A DNA stretch of 64,000 nucleotides from an uncultured Mucilaginibacter sp. (GTDB taxonomy: Bacteria > Bacteroidota > Bacteroidia > Sphingobacteriales > Sphingobacteriaceae), in the NCBI RefSeq assembly GCF_937859865.1, contig NZ_CALMAT010000121.1, forward strand, positions 1 to 64,000. Direction: 5' to 3'. The notes below the pieces were generated by a model. It searched no databases. It was not told the origin of the DNA and saw only the letters and a program-made list of their open reading frames with translations. Made by a program: the position numbers and the translations under genes. Below, in pieces: positions 20,849-29,855 of this stretch (position 1 is its first letter; each line of letters begins with the position of its first letter).

Positions 20849-21634
20849 ATGTCGAATATTTTAGATCAGATCGTTGCCCGAAAAAAGGTAGAAGTTGCGG
20901 CGGCGAAAAAGAAAACTTCTTACACGAAACTGGAAGAATCGGAATACTTTAGTCGTTCGCCGCTTTCGTTTCGTGATTTTTTGTTGGATCCTTCCAGAAC
21001 AGGAATTATTGCCGAATTTAAGCGAAAATCACCATCCAAAGGCATCATTAACGATCAGGTAAAAGTTAAAAAAGTAACGCAGGATTATGCGGAGGCTGGA
21101 GCTTCAGCTTTGTCGGTTTTAACGGATAATGCTTTTTTTATGGGCAAAAAAATGGATTTGGTGCAGGCGCGAAAAGCCAACGAAATCCCGGTCTTGCGCA
21201 AAGATTTTATGATTGATGAATACCAGATTATTGAAGCCAAAGCGTTGGGCGCCGATATTATTTTGCTGATTGCTGCAATTTTATCGCCGCAGGAAATCAA
21301 AAAAATGGCGCAATTAACCAAAAGTTTGGGCATGAATGTTTTGCTGGAAGTGCACAACCTGGAAGAACTGGAACGAAGCTTAGACCAAAACCTGGATGCT
21401 GTTGGCGTAAACAACCGCAACCTGGCCGATTTTACCGTTTCGGTGGATACTTCTTTTACCTTGATAAAATCTATCCCAAATGAATTTTTAAAGGTTTCGG
21501 AAAGTGCGATTTCCAATCCGAAAACGATCCGCCAGTTAAAAGAAGTTGGTTTTAACGGGTTTTTAATTGGTGAAAATTTTATGAAGGAAGCAGATCCGGG
21601 ACAGGCGATGAAGGAATTTGTGGGGAAGATTTAA
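20849..21634 (+). CDS. trpC: Indole-3-glycerol phosphate synthase
   Basis: IIAEFKRKSPSKGIIN; VGVNNRNLADFTVSVDTSF; GFLIGENFMKEADPG. Confidence 0.95.
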   Translation: MSNILDQIVARKKVEVAAAKKKTSYTKLEESEYFSRSPLSFRDFLLDPSRTGIIAEFKRKSPSKGIINDQVKVKKVTQDYAEAGASALSVLTDNAFFMGKKMDLVQARKANEIPVLRKDFMIDEYQIIEAKALGADIILLIAAILSPQEIKKMAQLTKSLGMNVLLEVHNLEELERSLDQNLDAVGVNNRNLADFTVSVDTSFTLIKSIPNEFLKVSESAISNPKTIRQLKEVGFNGFLIGENFMKEADPGQAMKEFVGKI

Positions 21635-21654
21635 TTTATCAAAGCTATAAGCGA

Positions 21655-22008
21655 TTATTCAATTTCAACAATATTTACATCAGCTATTAACAGCATTTGT
21701 ATAGCAGTACCAATGTGCTTTTGCAAAAACTGCCACAATTTTCGGTTATCACAATTGCCAATTTTAAGATTTATTAACTTAGGCGGAGATCCTAAACGGT
21801 TAACAATTTCAACAAAATCAGTATCTTTAGAAATCAGGATAACGTTGCCATAAACTTTTGCTTGTTGATAAATTGCCTGGTCTGTCATGCTTTTAAAACC
21901 AAGAGCAAAAGAAGATTTAACGTTTAAGCCTGTATCTTCTGCCATCCATTTGGCAATAATAGGAGATATTTGGACATCGAGCCAAATCTCCCAATTATCA
22001 GGAAGCAT
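21655..22008 (-). CDS. DUF5615 family PIN-like protein (putative toxin)
   Basis: WLDVQISPIIAKWMAED...ILISKDTDFVEIVNRLGSPPKLINLKIGN; overlaps DUF433 gene. Confidence 0.8.
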   Translation of the reverse strand: MLPDNWEIWLDVQISPIIAKWMAEDTGLNVKSSFALGFKSMTDQAIYQQAKVYGNVILISKDTDFVEIVNRLGSPPKLINLKIGNCDNRKLWQFLQKHIGTAIQMLLIADVNIVEIE

Positions 22009-22240
22009 GAATAATAACTGTATTTTTTAGCTTAAAAGAAGCATATAATAAAGCTGCCTTTATGTCTTCTTTTTCTAATAAAGGATGTTGTTCCAGAATT
22101 TCAGTTTCCGTTAAACCGGACGATAACAATTCAAGTACATCACTAACCGGAAAACGCATTCCTCTGATCGTTGGTTTTCCGCCCATCAAGCCCGGAACCA
22201 GCGTAATCCGTTCAAGAAGTAAATTGTTGGTTGCATCCAT
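21998..22240 (-). CDS. DUF433 domain protein (putative antitoxin)
   Basis: ERITLVPGLMGGKPTIRGMRFPVSDVLELLSSGLTETEILEQHPLLEKEDIKAAL. Confidence 0.85.
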   Translation of the reverse strand: MDATNNLLLERITLVPGLMGGKPTIRGMRFPVSDVLELLSSGLTETEILEQHPLLEKEDIKAALLYASFKLKNTVIIHAS

Positions 22241-22351
22241 AGTTTAAAGATACACATAAATCAATTCTTCACAATTGGCGTTGTGTACTTAGAAGAATAT
22301 ATTATACCGGATTGGCAAAATTGGAACCAAAATTGCCATTGAATAATCAAT

Positions 22352-23536
22352 ATGAAACCAAAATTTTATGATACTGCCGAAAAGCAGGAAAAAGCTGTTT
22401 TAGTAGGCATCATTACGCCGCACGAAACAGAAGAACAAGAGCGCGAATACCTGGAAGAACTGCAGTTTTTGGTGGAAACAGCAGGTGGCGCAACCGTAAA
22501 AACTTTCACCCAAAAAATGCAGCGGCCGGAGCGCGCCACTTTTGTGGGCACGGGAAAGCTGGAAGAAATAAAAACTTACGTAGCGGCAGAAGAGATTGAT
22601 ATGGTTGTTTTTGACGACGAACTGACGCCTTCGCAAATGCGGAACATTGAAACCGAACTGCAGGTAAAAATCTTGGACAGAAGTAATTTGATCTTGGATA
22701 TTTTTGCCGGCCGCGCGCAAACGGCACAAGCCAAAGCGCAGGTAGAACTGGCGCAGTTACAATACTTGCTGCCGCGGCTGACGCGTTTGTGGACACACTT
22801 GGAAAGGCAAAAAGGTGGTATCGGAATGCGCGGACCAGGCGAAAGCCAGATTGAGACCGACAGGCGTTTGATCCTCAACAAAATCTCGCTGCTAAAAGAA
22901 AAGCTTAAACACATTGACCGCCAAAACGAAACGCAGCGCAAAAACCGTGTTCAGTTGGTTCGAGTTGCTTTGGTTGGTTATACGAATGTTGGAAAATCAA
23001 CGATTATGAACATGCTTTCCAAATCAGAGGTTTTTGCAGAGAATAAACTTTTTGCAACTTTGGATACCACGGTTCGCAAAGTGGTGATCGAAAATCTACC
23101 TTTTTTACTTTCAGATACCGTTGGATTTATCCGCAAATTGCCTCACCATTTGATCGAATGTTTTAAATCAACGTTGGATGAAGTTCGCGAAGCAGATATT
23201 CTGGTTCATGTGGTTGATGTTTCGCATCCGAATTTTGAAGACCAAATCCATATCGTAACCGAAACTTTAAAAGATTTAGGTGCGATAGATAAAAAAATTA
23301 TCACTGTTTTTAACAAGATTGATGCTTATCATCCAACCGAAATCAACCCGGAAGAACCGGAAAAAGTAACTACGCTGGAAGAATTTGAGCAAAGCTGGAT
23401 GGCCAGGAACAACAGTCCGGCGATTTTTATTTCGGCTGTAAACAAAGAAAACCTCGACGAATTCCGTAAATTACTGTACGATCAGGTGAAAGCGATACAC
23501 ACCGAACGCTATCCGTACGACCAGTTGTTGTACTGA
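22352..23536 (+). CDS. hflX: GTPase HflX
   Basis: GTGKLEEI...GGIGMRGPGESQIETDRR...ALVGYTNVGKSTIMNMLSKS...LSDTVGFIRKLPHHLIECFKSTLDE. Confidence 0.95.
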   Translation: MKPKFYDTAEKQEKAVLVGIITPHETEEQEREYLEELQFLVETAGGATVKTFTQKMQRPERATFVGTGKLEEIKTYVAAEEIDMVVFDDELTPSQMRNIETELQVKILDRSNLILDIFAGRAQTAQAKAQVELAQLQYLLPRLTRLWTHLERQKGGIGMRGPGESQIETDRRLILNKISLLKEKLKHIDRQNETQRKNRVQLVRVALVGYTNVGKSTIMNMLSKSEVFAENKLFATLDTTVRKVVIENLPFLLSDTVGFIRKLPHHLIECFKSTLDEVREADILVHVVDVSHPNFEDQIHIVTETLKDLGAIDKKIITVFNKIDAYHPTEINPEEPEKVTTLEEFEQSWMARNNSPAIFISAVNKENLDEFRKLLYDQVKAIHTERYPYDQLLY

Positions 23537-23622
23537 TACTGTTTTTATGCCCTAAAAATTTGTATCAATTTTATTTGCAATTTCGTTAATCCTTTAAACT
23601 CCTGACCGAAAATAAATTTATC

Positions 23623-23982
23623 ATGGAATCAAAAAGACAACAAAAGTTTGCCGGCGTAATCCAACAGGATCTGGCAGCTATTTTTCAGCGGGAAGGAATG
23701 AATTTTCTGCCAAATACGCTCATTACCATTACCAAAGTGCGTACCACGCCAGATTTGGCCATTGCGCGTGTTTTTCTCAGTTTTTTTAACATAACCAATA
23801 CAGAGCAGGCGCTGCAAACCATCAAACTGCACGCTTCGGAAATTCGGTATAAATTGGGAAGCCGCATTAAAGACCAGGTTCGCGTAATCCCGCAATTAGA
23901 GTTTTTTGTGGATGATACCAGCGAATATGTAAACCGCATGGACAAGATTTTCGACAAGATCCACAAAGACGAAAACGAGTAA
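23623..23982 (+). CDS. rbfA: 30S ribosome-binding factor RbfA
   Basis: MESKRQQKFAGVIQQDLAAIFQRE...ITKVRTTPDLAIARVFLSFF...ASEIRYKLGSRIKDQVRVIPQLEFFVDDT. Confidence 0.95.
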   Translation: MESKRQQKFAGVIQQDLAAIFQREGMNFLPNTLITITKVRTTPDLAIARVFLSFFNITNTEQALQTIKLHASEIRYKLGSRIKDQVRVIPQLEFFVDDTSEYVNRMDKIFDKIHKDENE

Positions 23983-23994
23983 CAGCCGGATTTT

Positions 23995-24690
23995 ATGCCG
24001 ATAAACGAAGCACAGCAACTGGCCAATCTCTTGCAAACACATGCGCAGGAGATTGGCAAAGTTGTTGATTATGATCCGCAGCAAGACCGTTTGTTCCCTT
24101 TTAATTTTACGGCTTCCAACAAAACTTTAAAACAAAAAACCGTTGCCGATACTGCCGCTTTTTCTGCTTGGGTCAAGCAAACTTTGCAGCAAAACCATTG
24201 CCGCTACGGCATCGGTGGTTATTTTGAAAACCGCACTTTATACAGCCGCAGCGCGCATTTTAATACTTCTTCTGATGAACCGCGCCGTCTGCATTTAGGC
24301 ATAGATATTTGGGCCGAAGCCGGCACGCCGCTTTATTCGCCTTTGGAAGGAAAAGTCCACAGCTTTCGCGATAACAATCATTTTGGCGATTACGGGCCGA
24401 CGATTATTTTGGAATACTTCTTTTATGGCATAAAATTCTATGCGCTTTTTGGCCATTTAAACCGGGAGTCTTTGAAAGGGCTTTATCCGGGAAAAACAAT
24501 CCAACAAAACCAAAAACTGGCCGAATTTGGGACTGAGGCAGAAAACGGAAATTGGCCGCCGCATTTGCATTTTCAGTTGATGTTTGATTTGGAAGGAAAT
24601 GAAGGCGATTATCCGGGCGTTTGCAAGTTGTCCGATCGGGAAAAATACCAGCCAAATATTCCTGACCCGAACTTTATTCTTCGCTTTTGA
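23995..24690 (+). CDS. M23 family peptidase
   Basis: RRLHLGIDIWAEAGTPLYSPLEGKVHS...FYALFGHLNRESL...NGNWPPHLHFQLM. Confidence 0.9.
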   Translation: MPINEAQQLANLLQTHAQEIGKVVDYDPQQDRLFPFNFTASNKTLKQKTVADTAAFSAWVKQTLQQNHCRYGIGGYFENRTLYSRSAHFNTSSDEPRRLHLGIDIWAEAGTPLYSPLEGKVHSFRDNNHFGDYGPTIILEYFFYGIKFYALFGHLNRESLKGLYPGKTIQQNQKLAEFGTEAENGNWPPHLHFQLMFDLEGNEGDYPGVCKLSDREKYQPNIPDPNFILRF

Positions 24691-24744
24691 TAACAACGAA
24701 AGATTGTTTTCTTCGTTATGTTATCAAACTTATAATTTCAAACA

Positions 24745-25413
24745 ATGCTTTTTTTATTCATATTTTTTCAAACGCTGCTTTCGGCTTTTCAGGTAGACGA
24801 CCAGCCGCAGTTTAAAGGCGGGCAGCAGGCTTTAAACTCGTTTTTATCGCAAAATCTAATTTATCCTGATTTTTCTAAACAAAATTGTATCTCCGGAACA
24901 GTTGAGGTAAGTTTCAACATCAACCAAAATAACAAACCGGTTAACGTAAAAGTGCAAAAAGGTTTTGGTATTGATTTGGACGATGAAGCCGTCCGCTTAG
25001 TAAAACTAACTGCCGGAAAATGGGTTTTGCCAGCCAACCACGATGTAAACATCACGTTAATTTTGCCCGTTAATTTCAGCTTAAACCAATACAACTACAA
25101 TTGCGGCAACAAAACGCACAACGAAATGGAACAGGCCATTACAGCTTACAAAGCGCGCGAAGCTTTGGTGGATGCCGTAACCAATTATTACGAAAACAAA
25201 TATTTGGGCAAAGCCGATGTAGCCAAAGAACCTGAAATTGAAGCCTTAAAAAAACAGTTGGGTTTTGATGACGATTACGCAGACGAAGTGGTAAAACAAG
25301 CTAACCAAAAACTAAAACAAGGCGACAACGAAGGCGCCTGCGAAGACTGGAAATTTGTGCGCAACATAGGCAGCAACAAAGCCGATGCGCAATTGGCCAA
25401 ATACTGTAAATAG
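24745..25413 (+). CDS. TonB-like energy transducer C-terminal domain protein
   Basis: PQFKGGQQALNSFLSQNLIYPDFSKQNCISGTVEVSFNINQNNKPVNVKVQKGFG. Confidence 0.8.
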   Translation: MLFLFIFFQTLLSAFQVDDQPQFKGGQQALNSFLSQNLIYPDFSKQNCISGTVEVSFNINQNNKPVNVKVQKGFGIDLDDEAVRLVKLTAGKWVLPANHDVNITLILPVNFSLNQYNYNCGNKTHNEMEQAITAYKAREALVDAVTNYYENKYLGKADVAKEPEIEALKKQLGFDDDYADEVVKQANQKLKQGDNEGACEDWKFVRNIGSNKADAQLAKYCK

Positions 25414-25470
25414 TTTTTGTGAGGTTGATTTTATGCCGATAAAAGAAGCATCGGTGTTTGTTTCGTTTAT

Positions 25471-26919
25471 TTATTTCAATTCCTTCATCAGCCGGTAATA
25501 AAAACTGATTGCTTTTGGATATTCTTTTACGCTAATATTTTCGTTTAAACCGTGCATTCCTTCCAAATCCGTTACGGGCGAAAAACGTAAAATACAGTTA
25601 GCAATGCCAGCCATTTGGCGCGAATCTGTGGCGCCAACGGTTAAATATGGCGCAATTAATGTTCCCGGATAATTTTCTATCACAGCTTTTTCTAACTGTT
25701 TAAAACCCGAACTTTGGGTTGAAGTTACAGCGGATGCTTCTTCGGCAAAGGCATTTTCTTTAATCAATTGTACTCGATTATCGTTGATGGCTTCTTTTAC
25801 ATGCTTAGAAACAGCATTAATAGAAGTGCCGGGCAACAACCTAAAATTGATGGTTGCCGAAGCGGAAGTTGGGATAACATTATCTTTTACGCCAGCCTGC
25901 AAAATGGTTGGTGCAATTGTGGTTCTAATCAGCGCATTTCCTCCGGCAGATTTCTCGTAAATTTTAAACAAAAGCGGTTTAAAAAGCCATTGGTTGGCAA
26001 TGGCCATTTTTGTGGTAAAAGGCATTTCCGGGCCTAAATACTTAAAAAAATCGCCGGTAGAACCACCAAAACTTGCCGGAAAAGGTTTTGCCCGAAGCTT
26101 TTGTATCGCCGCAATCAGCACATCAACCGCCGTTTCTGGTTTTGGCATGGATGAATGTCCGCCTTCGATATTCACTTTTAAATCGATGGATAAATAACCT
26201 TTTTCGGAAGTTCCAATCAGCGCCACCGGTTTTCCCTGTAAACCCGGGATTTCTTTTTTGGTGATCTCGCCGCCTTCATCCAAAACCCAATCGGCTTTAA
26301 TTCCGCGCGATTTTAGCAACGCGGCAACTGCTTTTACGCCTTTTCCGCCGGCTTCTTCATCGTGGCCAAAAACAAAATAAATGCTTCTTTTAGGCTGATA
26401 ATTTTCTTGCAACAGTTTTTCCGCTGCTTCCAGCAAACTAAACAAACTGATTTTATCATCGGCTGTACCTCGTCCGTACAGTTTTCCGTTTTGAATACTG
26501 CCACCAAACGGATCGGTTTTCCATTGCAATAAACTTGCTTTCTCAACCGGGACAACATCCTGGTGCGCCATTAAAATAACAGGTTTTAAAGTCGGATTTT
26601 TACCTTTCCAAGTATAAACCAAAGAATAATGAGCTACTTTTTCCAAAGCTAATTTTTGATGGACTAAAGGATAAGTTTGCGCCAGATAACGGTGCAAAGC
26701 CAGAAAAACGCTGCTATCGGTTTTGGCACTATCAGAAAAAGAAACGGTTTTAAAACGGATGCCTTGCTGCAAATGGGCGATGGCATTTTCGCTTACTTCA
26801 ACATTTTTTGTTGCAGCATATTTGGGTTGAATAGATTTGAATGTCAAGGTTTTGATCAAAACCACAGCAACCAGCAACAGCACTATCGCCAGCAAAAACA
26901 ACATTAATTTTTTAGCCAT
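25471..26919 (-). CDS. M20 family carboxypeptidase
   Basis: VILMAHQDVVPVE...WKTDPFGGSIQNGKLYGRGTADDKISLFSLLEA...FGHDEEAGGKG. Confidence 0.95.
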   Translation of the reverse strand: MAKKLMLFLLAIVLLLVAVVLIKTLTFKSIQPKYAATKNVEVSENAIAHLQQGIRFKTVSFSDSAKTDSSVFLALHRYLAQTYPLVHQKLALEKVAHYSLVYTWKGKNPTLKPVILMAHQDVVPVEKASLLQWKTDPFGGSIQNGKLYGRGTADDKISLFSLLEAAEKLLQENYQPKRSIYFVFGHDEEAGGKGVKAVAALLKSRGIKADWVLDEGGEITKKEIPGLQGKPVALIGTSEKGYLSIDLKVNIEGGHSSMPKPETAVDVLIAAIQKLRAKPFPASFGGSTGDFFKYLGPEMPFTTKMAIANQWLFKPLLFKIYEKSAGGNALIRTTIAPTILQAGVKDNVIPTSASATINFRLLPGTSINAVSKHVKEAINDNRVQLIKENAFAEEASAVTSTQSSGFKQLEKAVIENYPGTLIAPYLTVGATDSRQMAGIANCILRFSPVTDLEGMHGLNENISVKEYPKAISFYYRLMKELK

Positions 26920-27005
26920 AAAAGAAGTATCAATCTGGCTTCAAGATAAATAAAAAGCAACACGAATTGTATTTGTGGATTTGCCTTTTATCTTTAAAAT
27001 GATTT

Positions 27006-27575
27006 ATGAAGAAGCAGGAACTCCGCAAAATTTATCTCGAAAAACGCCGGCAGCTTTCGGAAACGGAATACGAAACGTTGAACCAGGCTTTGCTGCAACA
27101 GTTTAAAACTTTGGATTTTTCGGGAGTAAACGCTGTCCATATTTTTTTGCCCATGCTTCGCACCAAAGAACCCGATACTAAATTGCTGATTTATTTCCTG
27201 CAAACTACGTATCCAAACATTAAACGCGTTTTTCCGAAAACAGATTTCAAACAAAAAAAGTTGATTAATTTTTTGGATGATGAACAATTGGTTACCGCCG
27301 AAAACAAGTTTGGCATTCCGGAACCAATTAGCGGAAACCAATTTTATACCGGTAAAAACAGTATCGTGATTGTGCCGCTGCTTGCGTTTGATTTGAAAGG
27401 AAACCGGGTTGGCTACGGCGGTGGTTTTTATGATCGGTTTTTGGCCGAATGTGAAGCAGGAACGCAATTTATCGGCTTGTCTTTTTTTGAACCGGTTGAT
27501 TTGATTGAGGATGCGGATGAATTGGATGTAAAGTTGCACCAATGTATTGCGCCGTACCAGCTTTGGAAATTTTAA
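27006..27575 (+). CDS. 5-formyltetrahydrofolate cyclo-ligase
   Basis: MKKQELRKIYLEKRRQLS...IVPLLAFDLKGNRVGYGGGFYDRFL. Confidence 0.95.
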   Translation: MKKQELRKIYLEKRRQLSETEYETLNQALLQQFKTLDFSGVNAVHIFLPMLRTKEPDTKLLIYFLQTTYPNIKRVFPKTDFKQKKLINFLDDEQLVTAENKFGIPEPISGNQFYTGKNSIVIVPLLAFDLKGNRVGYGGGFYDRFLAECEAGTQFIGLSFFEPVDLIEDADELDVKLHQCIAPYQLWKF

Positions 27576-27636
27576 GTAAAAATCGAGTTTAAAGATGCTT
27601 TGTAATTTGTAAATAGATTTTAAATAAAACGTACAT

Positions 27637-27927
27637 TTGGATATGCAGCAATTAGAGCATTATCAACAAATAATTGTGCCTGTTTTAAAAAAATTTAATA
27701 TCAAACGGGCTTCTATTTTCGGATCAATTGCAAAAGGTTTGGAGACAAATACAAGTGACCTGGATTTGTTGATAGAACCTGAAGCTGGCTTTACTTTGTT
27801 TACTTTGATTGCGCTTGAAAATGAAATTACACACCTTACAAAGCGTAAAATAGATATTGTTGAATTTGGTGCTTTAAAACCGTCTATCAAAACTGAAGTG
27901 CTTCAATCGGCAATAGCTATTTTATGA
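27637..27927 (+). CDS. MNT-type nucleotidyltransferase (antitoxin-like); true start may be 27643
   Basis: IKRASIFGSIAKGLETNTSDLDLLIE. Confidence 0.85.
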   Translation: MDMQQLEHYQQIIVPVLKKFNIKRASIFGSIAKGLETNTSDLDLLIEPEAGFTLFTLIALENEITHLTKRKIDIVEFGALKPSIKTEVLQSAIAIL

Positions 27928-28256
27928 GTAGATCAGATTTGGTTTACGTTCATGATATTATAGAATCCATAGGTATTATAGTAGATTATGTAGAAGGCAA
28001 AACGGAAGATGATCTTATTAACAATATCATGCTTCAAGATGCAGTAATCAGGCGATTTGGAATTATTGGAGAAGCTTCAAGTAAAATTTCCAAACAGTTT
28101 AAAGTTCAACACCCAGATATTCCATGGAGATTAATCAAAGCCATGAGAAATAAATTGATACATGAATATTTTGGCATATCTGCAAAAACAATATTTGCAA
28201 CTGTAAAAACTGATTTACCTGTTTTAAAGGAACAATTACAAAATCTCATTTCGTGA
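27924..28256 (+). CDS. HepT-like/DUF86 protein (HEPN toxin-like)
   Basis: RFGIIGEASSKISKQFKVQHPDIPWRLIKAMRNKLIHEYFGI; overlaps MNT gene by 4 bp. Confidence 0.9.
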   Translation: MSRSDLVYVHDIIESIGIIVDYVEGKTEDDLINNIMLQDAVIRRFGIIGEASSKISKQFKVQHPDIPWRLIKAMRNKLIHEYFGISAKTIFATVKTDLPVLKEQLQNLIS

Positions 28257-28284
28257 TTGTATTAAACAACTAAAAGTTTACTGC

Positions 28285-29055
28285 TTACAACTCCAATTCC
28301 AGCAGTACCGGGCAATGGTCAGAATGTTTGGCTTCCGGTAAAATAGTAGCGCGTTTTAAATAAGGTTTTAACTCGTGCGTAACCAAATTATAATCAATGC
28401 GCCAACCCAAATTTTTTCCGCGTGCACCAGCGCGAAAACTCCACCAGGTATAATTATGCGGCTCTCTGTTAAAATGCCGGAAGGAATCTACAAAGCCGGA
28501 TTCGAGCAGTTTTTCCATCCATTCGCGCTCTTCGGGCAAAAAACCGGAAGAATTGGCGTTTGATTTTGGGTTGTGGATATCAATCGGTTTGTGGCAAATG
28601 TTGTAATCGCCGCAAACCACTAATTTGGGGTAAGCCCATTGCAGTTTGTGCAGGTAATCGCCAAACTCATCCAAAAAACGAAACTTAAAAGCCTGCCGGT
28701 CTGCGCCGCTGGAACCGGAAGGAAAATAAACGCTCATCACTGATAACTCTTCAAAATCTACCCGCAAACACCGGCCTTCAAAATCAAAATCCCGGATGCC
28801 GCAGCCGTATTCTACATGCACCGGTTTTTGCCTGGTAAAAACAGCAGTGCCGCTGTAGCCTTTTTTCTCTGCCGGAAACCAAAAGTGATGATAACCCATT
28901 TGTTCGAGTAAAAACAATTCGGTTTGCAAAACATCTGGCGTGGCCTTTATTTCCTGCAAACAGATGACGTCAGCATCGGTAGCTTGCAGCCAGGCCAGCC
29001 AGTTTTTACTGATAGCCGAGCGGATTCCGTTAACGTTGTAGGTGATGATTTTCAT
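28285..29055 (-). CDS. Exodeoxyribonuclease III
   Basis: MKIITYNVNGIRSAISKNWLAWLQATDADVICLQEIKA...CGDYNICHKPIDIHNPKSN...SDHCPVLLEL. Confidence 0.95.
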   Translation of the reverse strand: MKIITYNVNGIRSAISKNWLAWLQATDADVICLQEIKATPDVLQTELFLLEQMGYHHFWFPAEKKGYSGTAVFTRQKPVHVEYGCGIRDFDFEGRCLRVDFEELSVMSVYFPSGSSGADRQAFKFRFLDEFGDYLHKLQWAYPKLVVCGDYNICHKPIDIHNPKSNANSSGFLPEEREWMEKLLESGFVDSFRHFNREPHNYTWWSFRAGARGKNLGWRIDYNLVTHELKPYLKRATILPEAKHSDHCPVLLELEL

Positions 29056-29136
29056 TTAGGTGAGAGGTTTGAGGTGCGAGGATTGAGGAGCGGGGTGCGA
29101 GGTTAAAGGCAAAAGCTGAAAACTGATTGCTGAAAG

Positions 29137-29829
29137 CTAAATGCCTAATAGCTTATCCAGCCGTCTGCACTCTTTTTTCTTCAATAAACTAACGGTCATC
29201 GGTACATCTTGCAGCGGGCGGTTTTTTTCATCTTTATTTACGGTTGCAATGCGGTCAACCATATCCAAACCAATTACAATTTCGCCATAAACCGTATAAT
29301 TTTGGTCGAGGTGCGGTACACCACCAACCGATTTATACCATTCGCGTTGTGAAGGCGGAATTTTTCGTCCTTTTAAACGGGTTTGTTCCAGCTTGTCCAA
29401 TTGCTCATCGGTAAAGCGTTTGCCTTCCACCAAATAAAACTGGCAACCGCTGGAAGCTTTCTTCGGGTTGTCATCCCGCGCAGCAGCAAGTACTCCTTTT
29501 TTATGAAACAAGCTGTCGCGGATTTCAGCATCAACGGTATAACCCACATCGCCTTCGCCCAAAGCTTGTCCGGGTTTGGCTTTTTTAGAATCCGGGTCGC
29601 CGCCCTGGATCATAAAATCCTGTATAACGCGATGAAAAAGCGTACCGTTATAAAAACCTTGTTTGGTTAATTTGATAAAGTTGTCGCGGTGTTTCGGCGT
29701 TTCGTTGTACAAACGGATGATGCATTCGCCAAACGCAGTTTTGATACGCACGTATCGATTTTTAGGGGATTTGGCAAATACGCTAAACGAAATCAGCAGT
29801 AAAATAAAAGCAGCGGCAAATTTTTTCAT
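29137..29829 (-). CDS. Peptidylprolyl isomerase (cyclophilin type), secreted
   Basis: signal peptide; GTLFHRVIQDFMIQGGDPDSK...GCQFYLVEGKRF. Confidence 0.95.
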   Translation of the reverse strand: MKKFAAAFILLLISFSVFAKSPKNRYVRIKTAFGECIIRLYNETPKHRDNFIKLTKQGFYNGTLFHRVIQDFMIQGGDPDSKKAKPGQALGEGDVGYTVDAEIRDSLFHKKGVLAAARDDNPKKASSGCQFYLVEGKRFTDEQLDKLEQTRLKGRKIPPSQREWYKSVGGVPHLDQNYTVYGEIVIGLDMVDRIATVNKDEKNRPLQDVPMTVSLLKKKECRRLDKLLGI

Positions 29830-29855
29830 GGTAAAAGAAGCATTTTGTATTATTT

